NCBI RefSeq assembly: GCF_016428915.1
Contig: NZ_JAELTP010000009.1
Span: 29,503 to 93,502 of the forward strand
Source of the DNA: Pandoraea sp. ASV26
GTDB lineage: Bacteria; Pseudomonadota; Gammaproteobacteria; Burkholderiales; Burkholderiaceae
Reading direction: 5' to 3'
Length of the DNA: 64,000 nt
The notes below the pieces were generated by a model. It worked only from the letters and a program-made list of their open reading frames with translations, did no database searches and was not told the origin of the DNA. Positions 8,687 through 17,340 of the stretch are shown piece by piece (the first letter of the stretch is position 1; every line of letters starts with the position of its first letter). A program made the position numbers and the translations under genes.

Positions 8687-9700
8687 ATGAAGATTTGCAT
8701 CTATGGCGCAGGAGCCATCGGTGGCTATCTCGGTGTGCAACTCGCGCGCGCCGGAGCCGATGTCAGTCTGGTGGCGCGCGGCCCGCATCTGGCCGCCATG
8801 CGCGAGCACGGACTCAAGCTGCTGATCGATGGCGAGGAACGCGTCGCCCAGTTGCGTTGCACGGACGATCCGCGCGAACTCGGTCCGCAGGATTACGTGA
8901 TCATCGCCCTCAAAGCGCACTCGGTCCCGTCGGTACTCGACGCGATGCAGCCGCTGATCGGCCCGGACACGGCCGTCGTCACGGCCGTGAATGGCATTCC
9001 CTACTGGTACTTCTACAAGCACGGCGGCCCGCTCGAAGGCTCGACGCTGGAGAGCATCGACCCCGGTGGCCGTCAGTGGCGTCAGCTCGGCCCGGAGCGC
9101 GCCATCGGCTGCGTGGTCTATCCGGCAACGGAAGTGGTTGCGCCGGGCGTGATCCAACATGTCTACGGCAACAAGTTTCCGCTGGGCGAAGCCAGTGGCG
9201 AGCGCACCGAGCGCGTGGAGAAGCTCTCGCAGTTGATGATCGCCAGCGGACTCGACGCCCCGATTCGCGAGAACATCCGCGACGAGATCTGGCTCAAGCT
9301 CTGGGGCAACCTCTGCTTCAACCCGATCTCGGCACTCACGCACGGCACGCTCGACATCATTGCCAGCGATCCGGGCACGCGGGCCATTGCGCGCGCGATG
9401 ATGCTCGAAGCCAAGGCAATCGGCGACAAGTTCGGTGTGCATTTCCGCGTCGACGTCGAGCGCCGCATCAACGGGGCCGGAGCCGTCGGTGCGCACAAGA
9501 CCTCGATGCTCCAGGACCTTGAGCGCGGCCGCGCGATGGAGATCGATCCGCTCGTGTCGGTCGTGCAGGAGATGGGACGTCTCGCCGGCGTGCCGACACC
9601 CACGCTCGACGTGGTGCTCGCCCTCATTCAGCAGCGCGAGTTCATGACGCAACCCGACGCCGTCGCCGCCGCGCAGGAAAGGTTAGCCAAGGCGGCCTGA
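8687..9700 (+). CDS. panE: 2-dehydropantoate 2-reductase (ketopantoate reductase) homolog
   Basis: This 337-residue protein has the ApbA/PanE layout: an N-terminal NADPH Rossmann motif GAGAIGG (7-13), a central linker, and a C-terminal helical domain starting with LKLWGNLCFNPISAL, which carries the family catalytic lysine. Family members reduce ketopantoate to pantoate for CoA synthesis; many paralogs reduce other 2-oxo acids. The start has a strong GGAGGGAGA site 6 nt upstream. It is a single-gene unit: operator C precedes it and a hairpin follows it. Its place in an oxalate regulon may reflect CoA demand of the Frc/Oxc cycle, or a role on another 2-oxo acid such as glyoxylate; both are inference. 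Confidence 0.85.
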   Translation: MKICIYGAGAIGGYLGVQLARAGADVSLVARGPHLAAMREHGLKLLIDGEERVAQLRCTDDPRELGPQDYVIIALKAHSVPSVLDAMQPLIGPDTAVVTAVNGIPYWYFYKHGGPLEGSTLESIDPGGRQWRQLGPERAIGCVVYPATEVVAPGVIQHVYGNKFPLGEASGERTERVEKLSQLMIASGLDAPIRENIRDEIWLKLWGNLCFNPISALTHGTLDIIASDPGTRAIARAMMLEAKAIGDKFGVHFRVDVERRINGAGAVGAHKTSMLQDLERGRAMEIDPLVSVVQEMGRLAGVPTPTLDVVLALIQQREFMTQPDAVAAAQERLAKAA

Positions 9701-9751
9701 GTCAGGCGCCGCCAAACCCGCCTGGCGGTTGTTGCCTTGTAATGGCGCAAA

Positions 9752-9775
9752 GCGGGGCACGCGGATGTGCCCCGC
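9752..9775 (+). terminator. Terminator-like hairpin after panE
   Basis: A perfect 9-bp GC-rich stem (GCGGGGCAC with GTGCCCCGC) has a 6-nt loop and lies 52 bp after the panE stop. No T-run follows, so it may work with Rho. Confidence 0.5.
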
Positions 9776-10207
9776 CAAATTCAGCCCTCTATATATAGAG
9801 AGAGCGTAAAAAGCAGCGACGCAGCCGGTCGATCCCATCCCCCTGCTGCCCCGCCGCCCCGCTGCGCAGTCGCTCGAACGTGCCGCCACCGGATCTCCGG
9901 TCGCGGCCGATTTTTGTCAGGAAACCGACCGCTTGTCCGGCCAATGCAGGCAATACCGGATGTGGTTTCGCGGCAACGCAATAACGTTCACCAGCCGTAC
10001 CCTGAACGCATCACCGTTTTCACCGTAAGCCCAGCACGCCACCCGCGTCCCGAAATCCGCACTAATGCAAGCCAGACGGGCATTCCAGGAGGTGCATCGC
10101 CATCATCGACCCACAGAACACTATCGGAAAAAGAGACAAATCCGGGCAGCGAAGGGATGTTGTGACGTGAGGTGACGTAAAGAGCGTCCCGAAAAACGAT
10201 AATTTTT

Positions 10208-10229
10208 GATATTCGGTATGTGGTATATC
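10208..10229. promoter_or_regulatory. Operator D upstream of the peptide-gntR pair
   Basis: GATATTCGGTAT matches the regulon consensus, and the 22-bp block begins GATAT and ends ATATC. It lies about 86 bp upstream of the peptide start, which fits autoregulation by the GntR protein. Confidence 0.6.
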
Positions 10230-10314
10230 TTGAGACTTGTTGCGGCGCGACATACAATGCAAAGCAAGTTCTCCCCCACATTACGACCGTTCAACATTTA
10301 TCAGGAGTGTCACC

Positions 10315-10533
10315 ATGTTAGTCGCTGCGCTTACTTTGCTCGCCCTTGCTTCCGCACTTGCTGCCGGTGTTGCGATGGTTCATCTGTTCGTCGCGCTGCC
10401 GGCCTCGATGCTCGAAAAGGCCGAAACGAATGGCCGTTTCGCGTACCTGGCGGAAACCACGCAGGCAAACGAATCGGGTAAACTCGTTACCAAGCCGGCA
10501 ACCATCGTGGGGCAGCAAGCATTGCGCCTCTGA
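10315..10533 (+). CDS. Small membrane peptide encoded just before gntR
   Basis: This 72-residue protein has a strongly hydrophobic N-terminal half (about residues 2-29, Ala/Leu/Val-rich) that could be a membrane anchor or an uncleaved signal. A polar tail of about 40 residues follows and has no recognised motif. An AGGAG ribosome site lies 7 nt before the ATG, strong evidence that it is translated. It is 29 bp upstream of the GntR gene on the same strand and behind operator D, so it is probably co-transcribed with the regulator and responds to the same signal. No family is recognised; a role in sensing or modulating the transporter is only a guess. Confidence 0.72.
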   Translation: MLVAALTLLALASALAAGVAMVHLFVALPASMLEKAETNGRFAYLAETTQANESGKLVTKPATIVGQQALRL

Positions 10534-10562
10534 AGGGGCCGTAATACCTAGGAGACTATTGC

Positions 10563-11276
10563 ATGTCCCTGATCACCCCAACTCCGGCGCGCGTGACTCC
10601 GCTCGCGCTGGAGCCGATCGACACCACCACGAGTTTTCGCAATCAGGCGTATGCGCTGCTGAAAAAAGCCATCGCCGATGCCGATATCTATAACCAGAAG
10701 GAAGAGATTCGCCTGGACGAGCGTCAGCTCATCCAGGTGCTTGGCGTTTCGCGCACGCCGATCCGCGAGGCCATGACCCTGCTGGAACAGGAAGGCTTCT
10801 TGCGTACGGTGCCGCGCCGGGGCATTTTCATCATCCGCAAGACCAAGCGTGAAATCGTTGAGATGATCCAGATGTGGGCCGCCCTCGAAGGGATGTCCGC
10901 GCGGTTGGCCACGTTGCATGCGAGCGATGAAGAAATCGCCAAGCTGCGTCATTTGTTCGACGAGTTCGTCAATGCACCGCCGACCGACCATATTGAAGAG
11001 TATTCGGACGCGAACATCGACTTCCATCAGGCCCTGATCAATCTTGGCGGCTCCCAGGCCATCGCCAATACGATCAAGAACCTGTTCATTCACGTGCGCG
11101 CCATCCGCAAGGTGACGATTGCTCAGAACGACCGGGCGGCTCGCTCGATTGTCGATCACCTGAAGATCATTACCGCCCTCGAAAAGCGCGACACGGAACT
11201 CGCCGAGAAACTCGCACGCGACCACACGCTGGGTCTGGCCGCCTTCGTCGAAGAGCACTGCGACTTCCTCGAGTAA
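10563..11276 (+). CDS. GntR-family (FCD) transcriptional regulator of the oxalate locus
   Basis: This 237-residue regulator has a winged helix-turn-helix at about 22-92 (recognition segment LGVSRTPIREAMTLLEQEGF) and an FCD ligand domain at about 98-225. His155, His177, His199 and His221, with Asp149 or Asp153, are positioned like the FCD metal/ligand site that usually binds small carboxylates. GGAGA precedes the ATG. It sits centrally between the oxalate genes and fdsGBAD, and five AT-rich dyads of a type suited to GntR/FCD dimers lie before the surrounding units, including its own. A role as regulator of oxalate and formate use is inferred; oxalate, oxalyl-CoA or formate are candidate effectors. 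Confidence 0.9.
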   Translation: MSLITPTPARVTPLALEPIDTTTSFRNQAYALLKKAIADADIYNQKEEIRLDERQLIQVLGVSRTPIREAMTLLEQEGFLRTVPRRGIFIIRKTKREIVEMIQMWAALEGMSARLATLHASDEEIAKLRHLFDEFVNAPPTDHIEEYSDANIDFHQALINLGGSQAIANTIKNLFIHVRAIRKVTIAQNDRAARSIVDHLKIITALEKRDTELAEKLARDHTLGLAAFVEEHCDFLE

Positions 11277-11323
11277 CGTCAGCCTGCACCGCTTCCGGCA
11301 ACGGACGCAGCGGCCAGTAAAGA

Positions 11324-11357
11324 AGCCAGCGACATGCGAATGTCACTGGCTTTTTTC
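11324..11357 (+). terminator. Rho-independent terminator of gntR
   Basis: AGCCAGCGACAT pairs with ATGTCACTGGCT (one mismatch) over a GCGA tetraloop and is followed by six T's. Confidence 0.88.
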
Positions 11358-11482
11358 TTGCCGCTCCTCATTCGCTTGCCACGCCACGTCGACACAAGCC
11401 GACGCCTCCCCAATCCCCCCCGCGCCCCTCATCCGATTCGGGTAAACGAGCCTGCCAAACCGGGCTTCTCGCTATTGCACGT

Positions 11483-11501
11483 ATACCGTATATCATATAT
11501 C
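11483..11501. promoter_or_regulatory. Operator E (two overlapping copies) upstream of fdsG
   Basis: On the minus strand this block contains GATATATGATAT (identical to operator C) overlapping GATATACGGTAT (identical to operator A) by five bases. Two exact matches to independent sites make chance unlikely. Confidence 0.7.
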
Positions 11502-11863
11502 GTGTTTCACATACTGATGCTTTGCCCCACACACGGCAGCGGCCTATCGAGCTGTCGGGAAGCGGGAGACAAAGCGCCGCCTTCGACCGGGTATGTCGAT
11601 GAGCGGCATGCGATTTCGGGTCGCAGTACCCAAGTGTTGAGGAAAGTGAGCGGAAGTAAGCAACGGGCGAGAGGCCGAGCCCGTGCGGCATATGGTGGGG
11701 GCTATGTGCCGCACGCTCGTCCGGCGCCGCGCTGATCGCTAGACACGAGCAGCGTCGCCGGATGTGACCATTGGGCCTCTCGCCCCGGGGCAGGACAAGA
11801 ACAGATAACCCATACCCTCAGGCGCACAGTTCCCCACGGTGTGCCAAACAGGAGACAACAGCC

Positions 11864-12331
11864 ATGCGCGAGGCTTTTTCCAGCGCGACGGTGCAAGCGA
11901 TTCTGGATGCTCATGCGGCTCAGGAAGGCCCCCTTCTGCCGATCCTCCATGACGTTCAGGAAGCTTTCGGCTACGTACCCCCGGATGCCGTGCCTGTCAT
12001 CGCCAACGCCCTCAATCTCTCTCGCGCCGAAGTGCATGGCGTGATCACCTTCTATCACCACTTCCGCACCAGCGCGCCGCCGCGGCACGTTGTACAGATC
12101 TGCCGCGCCGAGGCGTGCCAGAGCATGGGCGCCGACGCGCTCGTGGCGCATGCGGAACGTGTGCTGGGCTGCGCCATGCACAGCCACAGCGGTGACGTCG
12201 CCCTCGAGCCGGTGTACTGCCTCGGTCAATGTGCCACGTCGCCCGCCATCACGATCGACGACAAGCTGCACGCGCGCGTCACCCCCGAGAAATTCGACCG
12301 CCTGATCGCCCGCGCCAAGGATGCCGCATGA
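11864..12331 (+). CDS. fdsG: NAD-dependent formate dehydrogenase gamma subunit
   Basis: This 155-residue NuoE-like protein carries one [2Fe-2S] cluster on Cys80, Cys85, Cys119 and Cys123 (pattern C-x4-C then C-x3-C). It relays electrons between the molybdenum subunit and the FMN subunit of the soluble cytoplasmic complex. The ATG at 11864 has GGAGACA upstream and gives the usual family length; in-frame codons upstream lack a ribosome site. Its stop overlaps the fdsB start (ATGA), showing translational coupling. It is first in fdsGBAD, downstream of operator E. Confidence 0.95.
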   Translation: MREAFSSATVQAILDAHAAQEGPLLPILHDVQEAFGYVPPDAVPVIANALNLSRAEVHGVITFYHHFRTSAPPRHVVQICRAEACQSMGADALVAHAERVLGCAMHSHSGDVALEPVYCLGQCATSPAITIDDKLHARVTPEKFDRLIARAKDAA

Positions 12332-13959
12332 GCCAGTCCGCCCATTCCACCAAGACACCCGCGCCCGCCGTGACTGCCCAGCCTTCTGCGGCCGGCAAGG
12401 TGCGGCTCTATCTGCCGCGTGACTCCGCGGCCCTCGCACTCGGCGCCGACGAAGTCGCCGACGCCATTACGGCACAAGCCGCGCGGCGCGGCATCGATAT
12501 CGAACTGGTGCGCAACGGCACGCGCGGCATGCTCTGGCTAGAACCGCTGCTGGAAGTCGTGACGCCCGCCGGGCGCGTCGCCTACGGCCCGGTCGATGTC
12601 GACGACGTGCCCGGCCTGTTCGATGCGAACGTCACGGCCGGCGGCGATCATCCGCTCGCGCTCGGACTGACCGAAGAGATCCCGTATTTCAAGAAGCAGG
12701 AACGTTTGACGTTCGCCCGCGTGGGCATCATCGATCCCGTTTCGGTCGACGACTACGTCGCGCACGACGGCTATCGCGGCCTGCGCAACGCACTCGCGCT
12801 CGACGGCGCCGCCATCGTCGCGCAAGTGACCGAGTCCGGCCTGCGCGGGCGCGGTGGCGCAGCGTTTCCGACCGGCATCAAGTGGAAGACCGTGCTGGGT
12901 ACGCCCGCCGCGCAGAAGTACATCGTCTGCAACGCCGACGAAGGCGATTCCGGCACGTTCGCCGACCGCATGCTGATGGAGGGCGACCCGCTCGTCCTCG
13001 TCGAAGGCATGACGATTGCCGGCATCGCCGTGGGTGCCACGCGCGGCTATATCTACGTGCGCAGCGAGTATCCGCATTCCATCGACGTACTGGGCGAGGC
13101 CATCGCCAACGCCACCAAGGCCGGCTACCTCGGCGAGAACATTCTGGGCTCGGGCCACGCGTTCCATCTGGAGGTGCGCAAGGCGGCAGGCGCTTACGTC
13201 TGCGGTGAAGAAACGGCCTTGCTCGAAAGCCTTGAAGGCAAGCGCGGCGTGGTGCGCGCCAAGCCGCCGCTGCCTGCCATCGAAGGGCTTTTCGGCCAGC
13301 CGACGGTCATCAACAACGTGATTTCGCTCGCCTCGGTGCCGATCATCATGGATCGCGGTGCCGACTTCTACAAGCACTTCGGCATGGGACGCTCGCGCGG
13401 CACGCTGCCCATCCAGCTCGCAGGCAACATCAAATACGGCGGCCTCATCGAGAAAGCCTTCGGCGTGACGCTGCGCGAGATCCTGTACGACTACGGCGGC
13501 GGCGCCATGACCGGCCGCGCGCTGCGTGCCGTGCAGGTCGGCGGCCCGCTCGGCTCGTATCTGCCCGAATCGCAATGGGATACGCCGCTCGACTATGAAG
13601 CGTTCGCCGCTCACTGGGCGGTGCTCGGCCACGGCGGCATCGTGGCGCATGACGACACCGTCGACCTGGCCAAGCTCGCCCGCTATGCGATGGAGTTCTG
13701 CACCATCGAATCGTGCGGCAAGTGCACGCCGTGCCGCATCGGCTCGACGCGCGGCGTCGAAGTGATGGACCGGATCATCGACGGACGCGACCGTCCCAAG
13801 CAGATCAAGCTGCTGCGCGACCTGTGCGACACGATGCTCGCGGGCTCGTTGTGCGCCATGGGCGGCATGACGCCCTACCCCGTGCTGTCTGCGCTGAACC
13901 ATTTCCCCGAAGACTTCGGCGCGGCCGAACCATCGACTCTGCCGACCCAGGCCGCCTAG
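12328..13959 (+). CDS. fdsB: NAD-dependent formate dehydrogenase beta subunit (FMN/NADH)
   Basis: This 543-residue NuoF-like diaphorase subunit passes electrons to NAD+. Seen motifs are the FMN site GRGGAAFPTG (174-183), the NADH site around AGAYVCGEETAL (288-299), and a C-terminal [4Fe-4S] cluster on Cys463, Cys466, Cys469 and Cys509. The N-terminal domain (about 24-115) is the thioredoxin-like domain found in this subfamily, but there is no cysteine in the first 200 residues, so it cannot hold an iron-sulfur cluster. The gene starts inside the fdsG stop and ends just before fdsA. Confidence 0.95.
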   Translation: MSQSAHSTKTPAPAVTAQPSAAGKVRLYLPRDSAALALGADEVADAITAQAARRGIDIELVRNGTRGMLWLEPLLEVVTPAGRVAYGPVDVDDVPGLFDANVTAGGDHPLALGLTEEIPYFKKQERLTFARVGIIDPVSVDDYVAHDGYRGLRNALALDGAAIVAQVTESGLRGRGGAAFPTGIKWKTVLGTPAAQKYIVCNADEGDSGTFADRMLMEGDPLVLVEGMTIAGIAVGATRGYIYVRSEYPHSIDVLGEAIANATKAGYLGENILGSGHAFHLEVRKAAGAYVCGEETALLESLEGKRGVVRAKPPLPAIEGLFGQPTVINNVISLASVPIIMDRGADFYKHFGMGRSRGTLPIQLAGNIKYGGLIEKAFGVTLREILYDYGGGAMTGRALRAVQVGGPLGSYLPESQWDTPLDYEAFAAHWAVLGHGGIVAHDDTVDLAKLARYAMEFCTIESCGKCTPCRIGSTRGVEVMDRIIDGRDRPKQIKLLRDLCDTMLAGSLCAMGGMTPYPVLSALNHFPEDFGAAEPSTLPTQAA

Positions 13960-13972
13960 GAGAATGCCCACC

Positions 13973-16834
13973 ATGATGGACCCGATGTTTGAAAAGGATT
14001 ACGGCACCCCGCGCCGCGAATCGACGAAGGAAGTCACGCTGGAGATCGACGGCGAACAGGTCACGGTGCCCGCAGGCACGTCGATCATGCGCGCCGCCTC
14101 CGAGGGCGGCGTCAACGTGCCCAAGCTGTGCGCGACCGACTCGCTCGAGCCGTTCGGCTCGTGCCGCCTCTGTCTGGTCGAGATCGAAGGCCGGCGCGGC
14201 TTCCCCGCGTCGTGCACGACGCCCGTCGAGCCCGGCATGAAAGTGCGCACGCAATCGCCGAAGCTGCAAGAACTGCGCAAGGGCGTGATGGAGCTCTACA
14301 TCTCCGATCACCCGCTCGATTGCCTGACGTGCGCGGCCAACGGTGATTGCGAACTGCAAGACATGGCTGGCGTAACGGGCCTGCGCGAAGTGCGTTACGG
14401 CTTCGACGGCGCCAATCACTTCGACACTCAGAAGGACGAGTCGAACCCCTACTTCACTTACGACGCCTCGAAGTGCATCGTGTGCAACCGCTGCGTGCGC
14501 GCCTGCGAGGAAACGCAGGGCACGTTCGCGCTGACGATCTCGGGCCGCGGCTTCGAAGCCCGCGTCTCGGCGGGTCAGGATCAGCCGTTCATGGACTCGG
14601 AGTGTGTGTCGTGCGGGGCCTGCGTGGCCGCTTGCCCGACCGCGACCTTGCAGGAAAAGTCGGTCATCCATCTCGGTCAGGCCGAGCACGCCAAGATCAC
14701 CACCTGCGCCTATTGCGGCGTGGGTTGCTCGTTCAAGGCGGAGATGAAGGGTAACGAAGTCGTGCGCATGGTGCCGCACAAGGACGGTCAGGCCAACGAA
14801 GGCCACGCCTGCGTGAAGGGCCGCTTTGCCTGGGGTTACGCCACGCACAAGGACCGCATTCTGACGCCAAAGATTCGCAAGAAGATCACCGATCCGTGGC
14901 AGGACGTGTCGTGGGATGAGGCACTCGACTACGCAGCGTCGGAGTTCAAGCGCATTCAGGCCAAGTACGGCCGTGACTCGATTGGCGGCCTGGTGTCGTC
15001 GCGTTGCACGAACGAAGAAGACTATCTGGTGCAGAAGCTCGTGCGCGCCGCGTTCGGCAACAACAACGTCGATACGTGCGCACGGGTGTGCCACTCGCCG
15101 ACCGGCTACGGCCTGAAGGCCACGCTCGGCGAATCGGCCGGCACGCAGACGTTCAAGTCGGTCGAGAAGTCGGACGTGGTGCTCGTAATGGGCGCGAACC
15201 CCACCGACGGTCACCCGGTGTTCGGCTCGCGCATGAAGAAGCGTCTGCGCGAAGGCGCCAAGCTGATCGTGATCGACCCGCGTCGCATCGATCTGGTCAA
15301 GAGCCCGCACATCAAGGCCGACTATCACCTGCAACTGCGTCCGGGCACGAACGTGGCGATCGTCAACGCCATCGCGCACGTCATCGTGACGGAGGGTCTG
15401 ATGGCCGACGCGTTCATCGCCGAGCGCTGCGAAGACCGCGCGTTCGAGCAATGGCGTGACTTCATCACCCGTGCCGAGAACTCGCCCGAAGCCACCGAAG
15501 CGCACACCGGCGTGCCCGCCCATCTCGTGCGCGGTGCTGCGCGCCTGTACGCCACGGGTGGCAACGCCGCGATCTACTACGGTCTGGGTGTGACCGAGCA
15601 CGCGCAAGGCTCCACGACCGTGATCGGCATCGCCAACCTCGCCATGCTGACCGGCAACATCGGCCGCGAAGGCGTGGGCGTGAACCCGCTGCGCGGTCAG
15701 AACAACGTGCAAGGCTCGTGCGACATGGGCGCGTTCCCGCACGAACTGCCGGGCTATCGCCACGTATCGGACTCGGCCGCGCGCGCCCTGTTCGAAGCCG
15801 AGTGGGGCGTCGAGCTGCAATCCGAACCGGGTCTGCGTATTCCGAACATGTTCGACGCCGCCCTCGCCGGCACCTTCATGGGCCTGTACTGCCAGGGTGA
15901 GGACATCGTTCAGTCCGACCCGAACACGCAACATGTGACCCATGCGCTCGAACAGATGGAGTGCATCGTCGTGCAGGACATCTTCCTGAACGAAACGGCG
16001 AAGTATGCGCACGTGCTGCTGCCGGGCTCGTCGTTCCTCGAAAAGGACGGCACGTTCACCAACGCAGAGCGTCGCATCTCGCGCGTGCGTCAGGTCATGC
16101 CGCCGCGCGCCGGGTACGCCGATTGGGAAGTGACGATTCAACTGGCCAAGCGTCTGGGCTACGAGATGAATTACTCGCACCCGTCGGAAATCATGGACGA
16201 GATTGCGCGTCTCACGCCGACGTTCACGGGCGTGAGCTACGAGAAACTCGACCGGCTGGGCAGTGTGCAATGGCCCTGCAACGAAGACGCGCCCGAAGGC
16301 ACGCCCGTCATGCACATCGACGAATTCGTGCGCGGCAAGGGCAAGTTCCTCATCACGCAATACGTGCCGACCGACGAAAAGGTCACGCGCCGCTTCCCGC
16401 TCATTCTCACGACTGGCCGGATCCTGTCGCAATACAACGTCGGCGCGCAGACGCGTCGTACGGACAACGTCTACTGGCACGACGAAGATCGCCTCGAGAT
16501 CCATCCTCACGATGCAGAAGAACGCGGTGTGAAGGACGGCGACTGGGTCGGCATCCAGAGTCGCGCAGGCGAGACGGTGTTGCGCGCCGTCGTGAGCGAG
16601 CGCGTGCAGCCGGGTGTCGTGTACACGACGTTCCACTTCCCGGAGTCGGGCGCGAACGTCATCACCACGGACAACTCGGACTGGGCGACGAACTGTCCCG
16701 AGTACAAGGTGACGGCGGTGCAGGTCACACCGGTGGCACAGCCCTCGGCATGGCAGCGTCAGTACTCGGACTTCAACCGTCAGCAGGAGGCGTTCCTCGG
16801 ACACGCCGGCGCAACGGAAACGAGTCCGGGCTGA
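13973..16834 (+). CDS. fdsA: NAD-dependent formate dehydrogenase alpha subunit (Mo-bisPGD)
   Basis: The 953-residue catalytic subunit oxidises formate to CO2. It has an N-terminal [2Fe-2S] site (Cys53, 64, 67, 81), a His-Cys3 cluster (His113, Cys117, 120, 126), two ferredoxin-type [4Fe-4S] sites (Cys168-178 and Cys211-221) and the proximal cluster (Cys245, 248, 252, 280). The molybdopterin domains follow. Cys373 in RVCHSPTGYG is the expected Mo ligand; the enzyme is cysteine-dependent, not selenocysteine. The ATG at 13973 is preferred because GGAGA lies about 10 nt upstream; the in-frame ATG at 13964 is too close to it. It consumes formate made by the Frc/Oxc cycle, turning oxalate into NADH. 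Confidence 0.96.
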   Translation: MMDPMFEKDYGTPRRESTKEVTLEIDGEQVTVPAGTSIMRAASEGGVNVPKLCATDSLEPFGSCRLCLVEIEGRRGFPASCTTPVEPGMKVRTQSPKLQELRKGVMELYISDHPLDCLTCAANGDCELQDMAGVTGLREVRYGFDGANHFDTQKDESNPYFTYDASKCIVCNRCVRACEETQGTFALTISGRGFEARVSAGQDQPFMDSECVSCGACVAACPTATLQEKSVIHLGQAEHAKITTCAYCGVGCSFKAEMKGNEVVRMVPHKDGQANEGHACVKGRFAWGYATHKDRILTPKIRKKITDPWQDVSWDEALDYAASEFKRIQAKYGRDSIGGLVSSRCTNEEDYLVQKLVRAAFGNNNVDTCARVCHSPTGYGLKATLGESAGTQTFKSVEKSDVVLVMGANPTDGHPVFGSRMKKRLREGAKLIVIDPRRIDLVKSPHIKADYHLQLRPGTNVAIVNAIAHVIVTEGLMADAFIAERCEDRAFEQWRDFITRAENSPEATEAHTGVPAHLVRGAARLYATGGNAAIYYGLGVTEHAQGSTTVIGIANLAMLTGNIGREGVGVNPLRGQNNVQGSCDMGAFPHELPGYRHVSDSAARALFEAEWGVELQSEPGLRIPNMFDAALAGTFMGLYCQGEDIVQSDPNTQHVTHALEQMECIVVQDIFLNETAKYAHVLLPGSSFLEKDGTFTNAERRISRVRQVMPPRAGYADWEVTIQLAKRLGYEMNYSHPSEIMDEIARLTPTFTGVSYEKLDRLGSVQWPCNEDAPEGTPVMHIDEFVRGKGKFLITQYVPTDEKVTRRFPLILTTGRILSQYNVGAQTRRTDNVYWHDEDRLEIHPHDAEERGVKDGDWVGIQSRAGETVLRAVVSERVQPGVVYTTFHFPESGANVITTDNSDWATNCPEYKVTAVQVTPVAQPSAWQRQYSDFNRQQEAFLGHAGATETSPG

Positions 16835-17065
16835 GTCGTCAACGCAAGACACGCGCGCCGCTTCGACAGAGGCCGATATCTCTGCGAGGCGGTGCGCGGC
16901 AGCGGACAATCCGCGTCCAGCGCCGGACGGCTCCGGCGGGCTTCACCGTCTATTGCCAGAGGACGGTGCGGCGGACGCGAGATTGGCCACGCAGTGCAGA
17001 ACCTCGCACGCCCAACACCACGGCATCACACCGACAGAGAACGATTTCAGGGGACAGCACAGATC

Positions 17066-17299
17066 ATGGACACCGACAACCTGGTCAAGATGGCCAATCA
17101 GATCGGCGACTTCTTCGAGACGATGCCCGACCGCAGCGAAGCGCTCGAGAACATTGCAGGCCACCTGCGGCGCTTCTGGGCTCCGCCCATGCGCATGACG
17201 ATTCTCGAACATCTCGAAGCCACCGACGGGCATGGCATGCGCGAGATCGTCGTGGCAGCGATCACGGCGCACCGCGCCGAACTCTGGCCGCGCAGCTAA
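17066..17299 (+). CDS. fdsD: NAD-dependent formate dehydrogenase delta subunit
   Basis: This 77-residue protein of the FdsD family has the family hallmarks DTDNLVKMANQIGDFF near the start and RRFWAPPMR in the middle. FdsD is a small subunit needed for cofactor insertion or stability of the Fds complex. It follows fdsA after 231 bp of apparently non-coding DNA, exactly where fdsC (the FdhD-like sulfurtransferase) lies in the Cupriavidus fdsGBACD operon; fdsC is absent here. A GGGGACA stretch upstream could serve as ribosome site. Confidence 0.92.
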   Translation: MDTDNLVKMANQIGDFFETMPDRSEALENIAGHLRRFWAPPMRMTILEHLEATDGHGMREIVVAAITAHRAELWPRS

Positions 17300-17340
17300 G
17301 CCGCACGACGGGCGGCAGTTGGCAGCAGCAGCGGGCGCCG

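Larger units (their letters stand above)
9701..10314. other. Intergenic region between panE and the small membrane peptide gene
   Basis: Nothing here looks like a real gene. Contents are a terminator-like hairpin (9752-9775), a perfect 14-bp palindrome CTCTATATATAGAG (9787-9800) and operator D (10208-10229) before the next gene. Confidence 0.55.
11277..11863. other. Intergenic region between gntR and fdsG
   Basis: No gene was found. It holds the gntR terminator (11324-11357) and the double operator E (11483-11501). Operator E lies about 360 bp before fdsG, so a long 5' leader or a second promoter nearer to fdsG is likely. Confidence 0.55.

Noticed and set aside
9767..10165. 132-codon open frame after panE
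   Set aside because: No ribosome site and random composition; it covers a palindrome and regulatory DNA.
11771..11863. Upstream extension of fdsG
   Set aside because: The extra residues have no family match, and a good ribosome site lies just before the ATG at 11864.
13805..16909. 1034-codon open frame antisense to fdsA
   Set aside because: It mirrors fdsA codons in GC-rich DNA, is His/Arg/Val-rich without any domain, and has no ribosome site; fdsA is unambiguous.
16835..17065. Remnant of fdsC
   Set aside because: No frame in the gap shows FdhD-like motifs, so a decayed copy cannot be shown.
1..17299. Oxalate region as a recent genomic island
   Set aside because: No integrase, tRNA gene, att repeats or clear composition change at its edges; transfer cannot be supported from this window.
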